NCBI RefSeq assembly: GCF_001424305.1
Contig: NZ_LMPD01000006.1
Span: 513,285 to 577,284, forward strand
Direction: 5' to 3'
Origin: Pedobacter sp. Leaf176
GTDB lineage: Bacteria; Bacteroidota; Bacteroidia; Sphingobacteriales; Sphingobacteriaceae
Length of the DNA: 64,000 nucleotides
Position numbers and translations under genes: made by a program. The notes beneath the pieces are model-generated. The model worked only from the letters and a program-made list of their open reading frames with translations. It was not told where the DNA came from and made no database searches. Shown here piece after piece: positions 22,301 to 30,663 of the stretch. The first letter of the stretch is position 1. Each line of letters starts with the position of its first letter.

Positions 22301-22950
22301 CAATTGGGGTAATTGCAGGTAACAGTAATTTGATGGATGCTTTGGATGGTGGCAGCTGGGAATATGGCGATGATTCATACCCGGAAATAGGTGTAACTTA
22401 TTTTGCAGGAACATTTGTAAGGCATCCATTAGCGCTCGCATCTGCAAAGGCTTCTTTAAATTATATGAAAGAAAAAGGGCCTTCCTTACAGGCAGAATTA
22501 AACGATAAGGGAGCTTATTTAGCCAATGCAGTTAATGCAGAATTTGATAAAAGACGACTGCCAATTTATGTTGCAAATTATGGATCATTATGGAAAGTTA
22601 AGTACCATGAAGAAATTCCATACAGTGAACTAATGTTCGCATTGATGAGGGAGAAAGGAATTCATATCCTGGATGGGTTTCCTTGTTTTATTACAGAAAC
22701 GTTAACTTATCAAAATATAGATGAGATAATTAGTTGCTTCGTAGAAAGCATGGATGAGATGATTGAAGCGGGGTTTTTCCCATCAATAAACGAAATTAAT
22801 AGCGATTTTCAAGTTGATGAAGTGGTTGTCGATAAAAATAATCCTCCGGTTAAAGGTGCCAAATTGGGAAAAGATAGAGATGGAAATCCAGCATGGTTTG
22901 TTCAGGATTCAAATCAAGAAGGAAAATACCTTCAGGTTAAACTTAGCTAA
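16333..22950 (+). CDS. Hybrid NRPS-PKS: A-T-KS-AT-ACP-aminotransferase (AMT)
   Basis: A: LHTSGTTGNPKG, YNQYGPTEAH, YRTGD; T: FFELGGNSLLAQK; KS: NSACSTSLLAV, EAHGTATPIGDP, KSNFGHLTHAAG; AT: GHSVGEYVAA and HAFHS; ACP: FLELGLDSLLLTQ; AMT: FDEVITGFR...LASYGKVIGAGVPIG. Confidence 0.96.
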   Translation: MFSSLINSSDNITFTLNELINDAVKNHRDEIALTFEDTNLSYSDINKKANQIARFLIANNIKHGSRIAISTERSIDIILCLLAIIKTGSAYVPVDVSYPKERAGFVLANSEAELFLISKKYDSNYSDVDTKILFVEDCVEKSINLSFENVQIETDKDSLIYILHTSGTTGNPKGVCMAQIALVNLLLWQKEMSLAKSKTKTLQFSPLSFDVSFQEIFATLITGGNLILISEDVRLDAFMLLNLISEQEINRIFLPFVALQSITESALVNNIYPQSLKEVMTAGEQLKVTPQVVNFFSKISDSILYNQYGPTEAHVVTELKLTGNPNDWPALPNIGKPIYNTEILILDENLNELPDGETGELCIAGLCLAKGYLNLPALTNEKFVTLPSSPTRIYRTGDLALKLDDGNIEFLGRRDLQIKIRGYRVELGEIEVAIAHQKDISQVAVVLREDIPGRQMLVAYLIGNQANYGQNKLKELIAQHLPDYMIPSAFVWLSEFPKTTSGKVDRKLLPIPTNERPDSNVIFKKPSSQKEIELADVFKQLFGYDRIGVNDNFFELGGNSLLAQKTVAGLKSKFNYILPVTKLYQYPTVAEIAKFLDKNLSISQIKQENNLGDNSRDIAIIGMAAKFPGANTIEEFWNLLAEGKETTNFFSDIELDKSIPQYLKQNSSYVKARGIIADADTFDAAFFGINPKLAELMDPQQRIFLEIANEVLESTGYLPAKKNAIIGVFAGNGNNTYYENNVLSHRDLIENQGKTQVLSVNDKDYLASRTAYHLNLKGPAVSVNSACSTSLLAVATAVNSLRANQCEVAIAGGSSITAPINSGHIYQEGSMLSADGHCTPFDNNATGTVFSDGVGAVLLKKLDSAIKDGDTIYAVIKGIGVNNDGFAKSSFSAPSSEGQAGAISAAIADAGISASEISYVEAHGTATPIGDPIEFEGLVDAFGLQAEKQYCAIGSVKSNFGHLTHAAGVAGLIKTSLALTHKKIPASLGYRTPNQNIDFTNSPFFVNTQLTDWQNKNRIAGVSSFGVGGTNVHVIVEEFKTAEQQVSKLKPAELITWSANSEWSRENYAKALNNWLTDKPDQILADVSYSLQKTRNDFKYRSFIVANSVDQSKELLAKHNIYNSNSLTEIPEEIVFTFPGQGAQHLNMGLSIYNQEPVYKAAIDECAGILKRYIGIDIKSIIYPEEVNDLSVANLKNTKYTQPALFVTEYALAKLWISWGIKPTKLCGHSVGEYVAAHLAGIFSLEDGLRLVANRGQLISQLPAGAMLSVRESSDVVSGLLFGELSIAAINSPKVCVVAGSFEQIAELTKILDQAEIANKPLLTSHAFHSSMMNPILNDFRKIVSQVTLSIPKKEIISTVTGNKLTEKEALSVDYWTNHLRETVQFSKAIETILNNDNAIFIEVGPGTVTSALTKQIAAVKSISAQVISSLSDKENEYASLVNALGQLWLSGVNPDWDGFYAEQSRKIINIPTYQFDKKRYWVEPLAIHTNATEQTIERKESSEIIPLNTTEMRTNNLTNKVKQILEDASGIEINERDTGRNFLELGLDSLLLTQVAISLKREFNLPITFRKLNEEYSSVESLVKYLTENTLQDESIVVNNQNDQPSKAYNNPPVSYSQQNNANVTAGDSALSLIAQQLEILSKQVLLMQGHTPVNNIPAQQTVISNNKIIPKALDVDLSADEKAEIQKPFGATPKIERQSNDLNQKQIDFISRLIDRYNKKTIKSKEYTKNSRSYMADPRVVSGFRPATKELIYPIVVNKSSGSKLWDIDGNEYIDALNGFGSSMLGYQPEVIKNAMHEQIEKGYEVGPQHELAAEVSKLICEFTGFDRAALCSTGSEAVLGCIRIARTVTARSLIVAFTGSYHGIIDEVLVRGTRKLKSFPAAAGIMPEAVHNILVLDYGTDESLEIIRQRASEIAAVLVEPVQSRRPEFVPIEFLKKVRQITSDQDIPLIFDEVITGFRMHPGGAQALFGIKADLASYGKVIGAGVPIGVIAGNSNLMDALDGGSWEYGDDSYPEIGVTYFAGTFVRHPLALASAKASLNYMKEKGPSLQAELNDKGAYLANAVNAEFDKRRLPIYVANYGSLWKVKYHEEIPYSELMFALMREKGIHILDGFPCFITETLTYQNIDEIISCFVESMDEMIEAGFFPSINEINSDFQVDEVVVDKNNPPVKGAKLGKDRDGNPAWFVQDSNQEGKYLQVKLS

Positions 22951-22955
22951 GGAAT

Positions 22956-25900
22956 ATGGCAGAGGCTAATTTTATAGAAGTAGATTACAACCCTTTTGAA
23001 GACGGGAAGGAAATTGAGAAAGTTATTATTTTAAATGAATCTCAAAAAGAGATTTGGCTATCCTGTGTCATTGGCGGCGACGAAGCCAGCTTAGCATATA
23101 ACGAGTCTGTTTCATTAAATCTTAATGGACGATTCAATTTTGAAGTTTTCCAAGAAGCTGTAATTATGGTTACTTCTCGCCACGAAGCTTTAAGATCGAC
23201 AATTTCTAAAGACGGAGAGAACTTAATTGTTTACAATCAGGTGGAAAATAAGGTAGCTTATTATGATTTTAGTCAAATAGATTTAATACTTGCAAAGGAA
23301 AAACTGAAAGCATTTGTAAACACCAAAATTAGTGTTCCATTCCATCTTTACGATGGCCCGTTGTTTAAATTATTTATTCATAAACTTGATGATAGAACAC
23401 ATTATTTCACAATCATCATTCATCATATTATCGGAGATGGTTGGTCGCTTGGAATTATTCTGGAAGATTTAAGCAATTGCTACAATGCTTGCCTAAGCGG
23501 AATCAAATCTACACTTCAATCTCCAGATCAAATAAGCAAATATGCGTTAGAACAAGTAGCATTTAATCGTACAAAAGAATACGCCCAAACTCAGGAGTAT
23601 TGGCTGAATCAATATAAAGACGATGTTCCGGTATTGGATATGCCGCTGGATTTTAGCCGACCAACAACTAGAACTTACAAAGGTAAACGAAACGATTATG
23701 TTGTTGATAAAGAACTTTATGAATCGGTTAAGGGCCTTTCGATAAAATCAAAAAGTAGTGTTGTATCTACATTAATCGCAGCATTTGAAGTTTTTTTATA
23801 CAACCAAACCGGACAAGAAAATATTGTATTAGGTTTACCAGCAGCCGGACAGTTGGCTTCAGAAAATTTGAACTTAATTGGGCATTGTGTGAACTTATTG
23901 CCGCTAAGAAGTAAGATAGAGCCAAGCATTTCATTTATTGATTATTTGCTGAAGCGAAAAAATGAAATTTTAGATGCTTATGATCATCAGCGACTGACCT
24001 TTAGCGAATTATTAAAAAACTTAAACATTAAAAGAAACAAAGCTAATATTCCATTGGTTCCTGTAGTTTTTAATGTTGATAGAGGAATGGATGATGCAGT
24101 CAATTTTTCTGGCTTAACACATCAAATTATATCAAATCCAAGAGTTTCGCAAACCTTCGAAATTTCATTAAATGTTAATGGATCAAAAGATTCGATGATT
24201 TTTGAATGGGCATACAATACACAACTATTTACTTCGGAAACGATAAATAGAATGATGGATGATTTTGTTTCATTGCTTGCAGTTATTTGTGAAAATCCTG
24301 ATACGTTAATAGCGGATACAGCTTCTAATGTAAATCCGTTTCCAAACGTCACACCATCACTTTTGGATTTTCCTCAAAATCTTACTGTTCTAGATCTATT
24401 CGAAAATGCTGCCGCAACCAAAGCCAATCATACTGCTGTGGTCTGCGAGGGTAAATCAATATCTTATAAAGAGTTAAACCTTAAAGCCAACCAATTAGCT
24501 AATTTCCTAAAAAGCAGATACTTAAATAATAACATATTAATACCAATATGCTTTCATCCCGCTTTGGAAACAATTGTAGGTATATTAGGAATTCTAAAAG
24601 CAGGATATGCGTATGTTCCAATAGATCCTGAATACCCAATTTCCCGAATTAAAACCATTACCGATGATATAAAATCTGAAATCATTATTAGCGATACCAT
24701 AAGCGCTAAAAAACTTGAAGAGTTATCTGATCTTGAAATAATAAGATTAGACGATGTAAAATCACTTGTTTGGCAAGAAAAATCATCAAAACCACCGCTA
24801 AATTCTGACCCATATTCTTTAGCTTATATCATATACACTTCCGGTTCCACCGGAATCCCTAAAGGTGTTATGATTCAACATATTGCACTAAGCGATTATC
24901 TTTTTGGATTACGCAACAAAATTAGTGAATTAAAAAATTGTGAAAGTTTTGCATTGGGCTCTGCAATTTCTACAGATTTGGGCAACACCACCCTATTTAG
25001 CGCATTAACCTTAGGCGCTCAACTACATATTTTCGCAAAAGACAGGTTTAATAATGCTGATTACATTCACCAGTATTTTACTAACAATACAATTGACTTC
25101 TTAAAAATTGTTCCATCACAATGGAAGTTTTTAATGAATCAGAAGCAATTATTAACGCCTAAAAAGATTTTAATGTTTGGTGGCGAAGCTTTACCTGCAG
25201 AATACATCAATTTAATAAATGCTTCAAATGCATCGTGTAAAATCGTTAATCATTACGGCCCAACAGAAACAACAATAGGCAAACTGATTCATATAGTTGA
25301 TAAAAATTATAACTATCCAGTAATTATTCCAATTGGTAAACCATTTTCCAATACCTCTATATACGTATTGAATAAAAATTTAAAAAATTGCCCGGTCGGT
25401 GTTCCAGGTGAACTTTATATTGGAGGTTTAGGTTTAGCAAAAGGATATTTAAATAACGTTAAACTCACCGAAAGTGTATTTATAGATAACCCAAACAGTA
25501 GTAAAAAAGAAAAAATTTACAAAACCGGCGATTTAGTCAAATGGCTGGCTAACGGAGATATTGAATATCTTGGAAGGATTGACGACCAGATTAAAATAAG
25601 AGGTAACCGCATAGAACTTGGTGAAATTCAAAATGCTTTACAAAAGCATCAAAACGTAAAGCAATCCGCTGTTTTTGCAGTGGAAGTTGAACAAAGGGAA
25701 AAGGAATTGGTTGCGTACTTAGTACCGGAAACCAATTTTAAAAAGGATGAGGTAGTGCAGTTTCTTAGAAAACAACTGCCTGAATATATGGTTCCTAAAA
25801 TATTCGTTGAATTGGATAAAATTCCTCTGACATCAAACGGTAAAGTTGATAGAAAAGCCTTACCCGATTTTAATTTAGGAACTCAGTTAGATAAAGACGA

Positions 25901-26972
25901 TTTTTTTGAGCCTCAAAATGAGATGCAAAAAATTGTTGCTGGTATTTGGGCTAAAAACTTAAACCTAGAAAAAATCAGCATTAAGGATGACTTTTTCGAG
26001 CTTGGCGGACATTCAATGATCGCCATCAAAGTTATGGTCGAAATCGAAAAGCAAACAAACCTTAGATTGCCACTTTCAATTTTATTCGACAATTCTACAG
26101 TAGAAAAATTCGCTTCGCAATTGAATAAATCAAAGCAGGATATCAACTGGGACTCTCTAATACCAATTAAATTATCGGGCACGAAAGCTCCAATATATAT
26201 TGTTCATGGTCAGGGTATGAATATTATAGTGTTTAAACCCCTTGCTAAAGAAATAGATCCCGAAAGACCAATTTATGGCTTGCAACCTAAGGGTTTAAAT
26301 CCTGAAATTGAGCCATTTACTACCATTGAAGAAATTGCAGCCGATTATGTTAGTGAAATATTAGCTAATAACCCTTCCGGTCCTTATTTAATTATGGGCT
26401 ACTCATCTGGTGGAACCATCGCGTTAGAAATGTCTCATCAAATGGAAAAAATGGGTAAAAAAATATCTTTTATGGGTCTTTTAGACACCTACTTTGATGG
26501 AGAAAGTTATACTCAGCTGGCAACTGGTCATAAACACAAAGAGATTCTGGAACGAACGTTTAAATTTATTGGATTTGGTTTTGTGTATCTATTTAGACAC
26601 CCAAAAGAATTCCTGCGCCATAAAGTGAATTTTAGCCTGGGCACCATGTATAATATTTATAAAAAGATAAAGCCAACTAAACGCGATTTATCAGATCCTA
26701 AATATGTTCTAGGTAATATTCAAGCTGCACATGCAAAAGCTTTTAGCAAATACAGTATTAAGAAATATAACGTAGACGTTCACTTGTTTAAATCAAACGA
26801 TATTTTATTGAGTTACATCCCCCATTCAGAAACAAATGGATGGAAACCTTACATTAACGGTAAGCTAACTGTTGTCGACGTTCCGCTTGAGCACCTTCAA
26901 TTTTTTAAACCTAATTATGTACAGACTTTATCAGATCAGTTAAACGCAGTTTTAAAAAAAATCAATCATTAA
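22956..26972 (+). CDS. NRPS module C-A-T-TE
   Basis: C: IIHHIIGDGWSLG (HHxxxDG); A: YIIYTSGSTGIPKG, NHYGPTETT, YKTGD; T: FFELGGHSMIAIK; TE: IMGYSSGGTIALEM (GxSxG). Confidence 0.96.
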   Translation: MAEANFIEVDYNPFEDGKEIEKVIILNESQKEIWLSCVIGGDEASLAYNESVSLNLNGRFNFEVFQEAVIMVTSRHEALRSTISKDGENLIVYNQVENKVAYYDFSQIDLILAKEKLKAFVNTKISVPFHLYDGPLFKLFIHKLDDRTHYFTIIIHHIIGDGWSLGIILEDLSNCYNACLSGIKSTLQSPDQISKYALEQVAFNRTKEYAQTQEYWLNQYKDDVPVLDMPLDFSRPTTRTYKGKRNDYVVDKELYESVKGLSIKSKSSVVSTLIAAFEVFLYNQTGQENIVLGLPAAGQLASENLNLIGHCVNLLPLRSKIEPSISFIDYLLKRKNEILDAYDHQRLTFSELLKNLNIKRNKANIPLVPVVFNVDRGMDDAVNFSGLTHQIISNPRVSQTFEISLNVNGSKDSMIFEWAYNTQLFTSETINRMMDDFVSLLAVICENPDTLIADTASNVNPFPNVTPSLLDFPQNLTVLDLFENAAATKANHTAVVCEGKSISYKELNLKANQLANFLKSRYLNNNILIPICFHPALETIVGILGILKAGYAYVPIDPEYPISRIKTITDDIKSEIIISDTISAKKLEELSDLEIIRLDDVKSLVWQEKSSKPPLNSDPYSLAYIIYTSGSTGIPKGVMIQHIALSDYLFGLRNKISELKNCESFALGSAISTDLGNTTLFSALTLGAQLHIFAKDRFNNADYIHQYFTNNTIDFLKIVPSQWKFLMNQKQLLTPKKILMFGGEALPAEYINLINASNASCKIVNHYGPTETTIGKLIHIVDKNYNYPVIIPIGKPFSNTSIYVLNKNLKNCPVGVPGELYIGGLGLAKGYLNNVKLTESVFIDNPNSSKKEKIYKTGDLVKWLANGDIEYLGRIDDQIKIRGNRIELGEIQNALQKHQNVKQSAVFAVEVEQREKELVAYLVPETNFKKDEVVQFLRKQLPEYMVPKIFVELDKIPLTSNGKVDRKALPDFNLGTQLDKDDFFEPQNEMQKIVAGIWAKNLNLEKISIKDDFFELGGHSMIAIKVMVEIEKQTNLRLPLSILFDNSTVEKFASQLNKSKQDINWDSLIPIKLSGTKAPIYIVHGQGMNIIVFKPLAKEIDPERPIYGLQPKGLNPEIEPFTTIEEIAADYVSEILANNPSGPYLIMGYSSGGTIALEMSHQMEKMGKKISFMGLLDTYFDGESYTQLATGHKHKEILERTFKFIGFGFVYLFRHPKEFLRHKVNFSLGTMYNIYKKIKPTKRDLSDPKYVLGNIQAAHAKAFSKYSIKKYNVDVHLFKSNDILLSYIPHSETNGWKPYINGKLTVVDVPLEHLQFFKPNYVQTLSDQLNAVLKKINH

Positions 26973-26980
26973 TTAATTAC

Positions 26981-27664
26981 TTGAATAATCTTATAAGCGA
27001 TTCACTACTATGGGAAGATTTTAACGAAAATTTTAATCTAGATAAATCTCATATTCACATTTTTAAAATTTCCCTTGATAGTTACCAAGTAATTAAAAAA
27101 AGTTACGAGTTTATTTTAACTGCTGATGAGCTGAGTAAGGCAGCTAGATTTACTCAAGAACCTGATAGAATCAGGTATATTATTGGAAAATTTTACAGCA
27201 AAATGCTATTAGCAAAAATACTGAACGAAAATCCTGCAGATATAGGTTTTGAATTTAATCAATATAAAAAGCCTTACGTTAATAATATACATTTTAATAT
27301 AAGCCACAGTGGTGATTTTGTTGTAATAGCGATAAGTAAGAATGCTATAGGAATTGATATTGAGCTCATCAATCCGAATTTTAATTATGAAGAACTTATA
27401 TATCAATGCTTTGGAGATGACGAAATTAAAGTAATAAAGGATATGGATAGTTTTTATCTTTTCTGGACCAGAAAAGAAGCCTTATTAAAAGCAACTGGAG
27501 AAGGCTTAACGGATAACCTCCCCGCCATTAATTGCACAACAAGGTTTGAAGAGCGATTTGGTATTCAGTATGAACTGAGAAGTTTTAAATTAGATGAAGG
27601 CTATTTTTTAAGTACGGCATCATCAGAGCATAACAGCGTTTATAAAAATTGGCACTTAAAATAA
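26981..27664 (+). CDS. 4'-phosphopantetheinyl transferase (Sfp-type), TTG start
   Basis: FNISHSGDFVVIAISKNAIGIDIELI and FYLFWTRKEALLKATGEGL; directly follows the NRPS gene. Confidence 0.93.
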   Translation: MNNLISDSLLWEDFNENFNLDKSHIHIFKISLDSYQVIKKSYEFILTADELSKAARFTQEPDRIRYIIGKFYSKMLLAKILNENPADIGFEFNQYKKPYVNNIHFNISHSGDFVVIAISKNAIGIDIELINPNFNYEELIYQCFGDDEIKVIKDMDSFYLFWTRKEALLKATGEGLTDNLPAINCTTRFEERFGIQYELRSFKLDEGYFLSTASSEHNSVYKNWHLK

Positions 27665-27784
27665 TAAGTTATATCGTAAATTTTTCTTAAAACAATGTTT
27701 AAGCCGACCGAATATCTTGACCACAGCATACGCTTAAGCTAAAAAATTATAATTATAATTGTATACTAAATTTCATTTTCATCC

Positions 27785-28618
27785 ATGGAAATTCAAAGAG
27801 TTGATAACATTACGCACCAGGAATTTTTAAAAAATTTCTACGAACCAGGTATCCCGGTTGTTTTTAAAAATGCATCCAGCGTTTGGAAAGCTAAAGGATT
27901 ATTCTCTCCAGAGTGGTTTAAAAATAACTATGGTGAAAGAATTTTAAATAAGGAAGGTAAAACTTATACCATGAGTGAGGTTTTTAATTTAGTGGAAAAC
28001 AGCACTGTCGAAAATCCAGCACCATATCCATTAAAATATAATATTACAACCGATATACCTGAGCTGTTGCCACTCATTCAACCATTAAATTTAAACTATG
28101 CTTTACCAAATTGGCTGGAGAGTCAGTGGTTTAAAAAAGGCTATTGGGGGAGTGCAACGGAACTATTTATCGGCGGCCCAGGTGGTAAATTTCCGTACCT
28201 ACATTTAGATTATTACCATTTAAATGCGTGGATTACGCAATTATATGGAGAGAAGCAATTTACGGTTTTCCCAAGAGGACAAGAAGACCTTCTTTATCCT
28301 AAAGCTGATGACCCATGGCGTTCTGAAGTAAATATTTTTGAACCTGATTACGATAAATTCCCTAAATATAAAGATGCTACCCCAATACATTTTACGGTTG
28401 GTCCAGGCGAAACCTTATTTATACCATTTGGTACATGGCACTCGGCTTATTCGCTAACAACGACCATTTCTGTGGCTTTTGATCAGTTGAATGAAAAAAA
28501 CTATAAGCCATTTTTGAAAGATGTTTGGAATTTTAAAAGACGCCAGGGAATTGTTAAAGCACTAACAATGCATAGTTATGCCTGGCTTGGTTGTAAAATT
28601 GGAAATAGCTTAAAATAA
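27785..28618 (+). CDS. Cupin-like/JmjC-domain Fe(II)/2OG-type oxygenase (predicted)
   Basis: FPYLHLDYYHLNAWITQLYGEKQFTVFPRGQ (HxD) and GTWHSAYSLTTTISVAFD (distal His). Confidence 0.85.
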   Translation: MEIQRVDNITHQEFLKNFYEPGIPVVFKNASSVWKAKGLFSPEWFKNNYGERILNKEGKTYTMSEVFNLVENSTVENPAPYPLKYNITTDIPELLPLIQPLNLNYALPNWLESQWFKKGYWGSATELFIGGPGGKFPYLHLDYYHLNAWITQLYGEKQFTVFPRGQEDLLYPKADDPWRSEVNIFEPDYDKFPKYKDATPIHFTVGPGETLFIPFGTWHSAYSLTTTISVAFDQLNEKNYKPFLKDVWNFKRRQGIVKALTMHSYAWLGCKIGNSLK

Positions 28619-28690
28619 ACGATAAGTGTTTTTACTTTTTCAGATTTTTAATAAAAATTGATTAACTTCTATATCTAAACAAACCAAATC

Positions 28691-29476
28691 ATGGCTGCTC
28701 TTAAAGAAACTTTAAAGAAAATAATAAAATTTCACCCATACTCGCATGTTAAACCACTTAAAAGTTTAATTCATGTAGGTTCAGAACACCATGGTTATAC
28801 CATCCCAAACCATTACTTAGATAAAAATTCAATATGCTATTGTATAGGTGCAGGTGAGGATATATCTTTTGATACAGAATTGAAAGTTTTATTCGATTCG
28901 AAAATTTTCATTTTTGACCCAATGCCTGAGGGCATAAACTATTTCCAAAAATTAAAAGAGACTTTAGCTAATGGTGAGACATTTGGAGTATTTGATGATA
29001 AAAATTTTCTTTATCGCTTAAATAGTGAACAGATAAATGAAATAGTGTACGTAAACAAAGGTGTTTGGGATGAAAAAACGACCCTAAAGTTTTATGCACC
29101 ACAATTAGAAAATTATGTTTCTCACTCTGTTTATCTTTTCCAAGACTCTGACGATTACATCGAAGCACCTGTAGATAGGCTAAAGAATTTTATGCAGGAG
29201 TTTGGCCATACCTCAGTTGATTTGGTTAAAATCGAAATTGAAGGGGCTGAATATACTGTTATTGATAGCATTTTAAACGACAACCTCGACATCAAGATAA
29301 TTTGCATAGAATTTGATGAAGTTTACCATAAAAAAGATTTAGCACATAAACTCAGAATAAGAAAATCATCTAAAAAACTTATGAAAGCGGGTTACGTTAT
29401 GGTTCATTCTACCTATATGATGAAAAGAACTTTTGTACGTAAAGATGTTTATGATTTATTAAAATCCAAAGAATAG
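28691..29476 (+). CDS. FkbM-family SAM-dependent methyltransferase
   Basis: SICYCIGAGEDISFDTEL, IFIFDPMPEG, VDRLKNFMQEFGHTSVDLVKIEIEGAEYTVIDS. Confidence 0.82.
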   Translation: MAALKETLKKIIKFHPYSHVKPLKSLIHVGSEHHGYTIPNHYLDKNSICYCIGAGEDISFDTELKVLFDSKIFIFDPMPEGINYFQKLKETLANGETFGVFDDKNFLYRLNSEQINEIVYVNKGVWDEKTTLKFYAPQLENYVSHSVYLFQDSDDYIEAPVDRLKNFMQEFGHTSVDLVKIEIEGAEYTVIDSILNDNLDIKIICIEFDEVYHKKDLAHKLRIRKSSKKLMKAGYVMVHSTYMMKRTFVRKDVYDLLKSKE

Positions 29477-29484
29477 TTGTCTCT

Positions 29485-30654
29485 CTAAGTTTTTCGCAGC
29501 GAACGTTCCCATGCAGCACTTTGGTTTTTTTTGTAATAGCGAATCATTCCTGCTAATACAGCGTAATTCATTATGCAAAAGTAATAAGGAATAAAAAAAG
29601 CTTTTATCTTAATGTTTTTTTGTTCAAAAAACCAACCCAATGCACTTAATATGTAGAATAAAACCTGAGCAGTAAAAATAATCTGATATAATATCAGGTC
29701 GGTTTTAAGTACAATTAACAAGTTAATAATCACCAGCAAAATCAATAAAAACGGAGTGATAGTCCACCTTAAAACCCGGTGAGATATGTACTGAAACGTA
29801 AGTACGGGGTAATGAAATGGGTTGGCTGCTTTCTTTAGCCTTAAAATAGATTGAATACCACCCGCAGCCATTCTTATCTTTCTTTTCAACTCCTCTTTTA
29901 CATTTGCCGATGATGTTTCTGACGCATACGCTCCTGGTTCATACGCAATAATAAATCCCTTTTCTGCAATTCGCATGGCGATCATGTGGTCATCAATAAT
30001 CGTATCCGATTCAACAGGTTGATAAAGAGAAGTTCTAATACTAAAGAGCTCTCCGGCTGCACCTACATTGGAATAGAGCTCATAATCCCATTTTTTTAAT
30101 TTCGACTCGTATTTCCAATAAAATCCTTCACCCGCAGAACTTGCATCAGCAAGCTCTTCTACTAATATTCTTTTTTCGCCTGCTACAGCACCCACCTTAG
30201 GATTTTGGTAATGCTTTACGAGTTCATTTATAGCTGCTTTATTCAAAAAGGTATTTGCATCGGTAAATACTAAAATTTCATTCTTTACATAAGGCATAGC
30301 TCTTTTTATAGCAGCCATTTTGCCTGTCCTAATATTTTCGTGCAATAATTCTATTTGGCTGTATTTACTTACCCTTTTTGCAGTTTCATCAGTAGAACCA
30401 TCCGTTATAAAAATAATCTGCATTTTGCTTTCTGGATAATCTAAATCGAGTGTGTTTAGAATTTTCTCATCAATAATATCTTGCTCATTCCATGCAGCAA
30501 CTAAAATTGTTACCGTGGGTACTTCGGCATCAACATTGAAAGAAAATGGTTTTGAAAAAAGTCTTTTTATTTTAACCAGCAGCAACAATAAAAAACCATA
30601 ACCTACAAATGTGTAAATTATAAGAAAAAGGGAAATCCAGAAAGCTATGATCAT
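29485..30654 (-). CDS. Membrane-anchored GT2 family glycosyltransferase
   Basis: VTILVAAWNEQDIIDEKI, IIFITDGSTDET, VFTDANTFLNK, DDHMIAMRIAEKG, C-terminal TM helices. Confidence 0.9.
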   Translation of the reverse strand: MIIAFWISLFLIIYTFVGYGFLLLLLVKIKRLFSKPFSFNVDAEVPTVTILVAAWNEQDIIDEKILNTLDLDYPESKMQIIFITDGSTDETAKRVSKYSQIELLHENIRTGKMAAIKRAMPYVKNEILVFTDANTFLNKAAINELVKHYQNPKVGAVAGEKRILVEELADASSAGEGFYWKYESKLKKWDYELYSNVGAAGELFSIRTSLYQPVESDTIIDDHMIAMRIAEKGFIIAYEPGAYASETSSANVKEELKRKIRMAAGGIQSILRLKKAANPFHYPVLTFQYISHRVLRWTITPFLLILLVIINLLIVLKTDLILYQIIFTAQVLFYILSALGWFFEQKNIKIKAFFIPYYFCIMNYAVLAGMIRYYKKNQSAAWERSLRKT

Positions 30655-30663
30655 TTGGGATGT

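Noticed and set aside
18341-26182. Minus-strand ORFs inside the NRPS/PKS genes (18341..18634, 20796..21134, 25913..26182 and others)
   Set aside because: Antisense shadows of long conserved domains; no independent signal.
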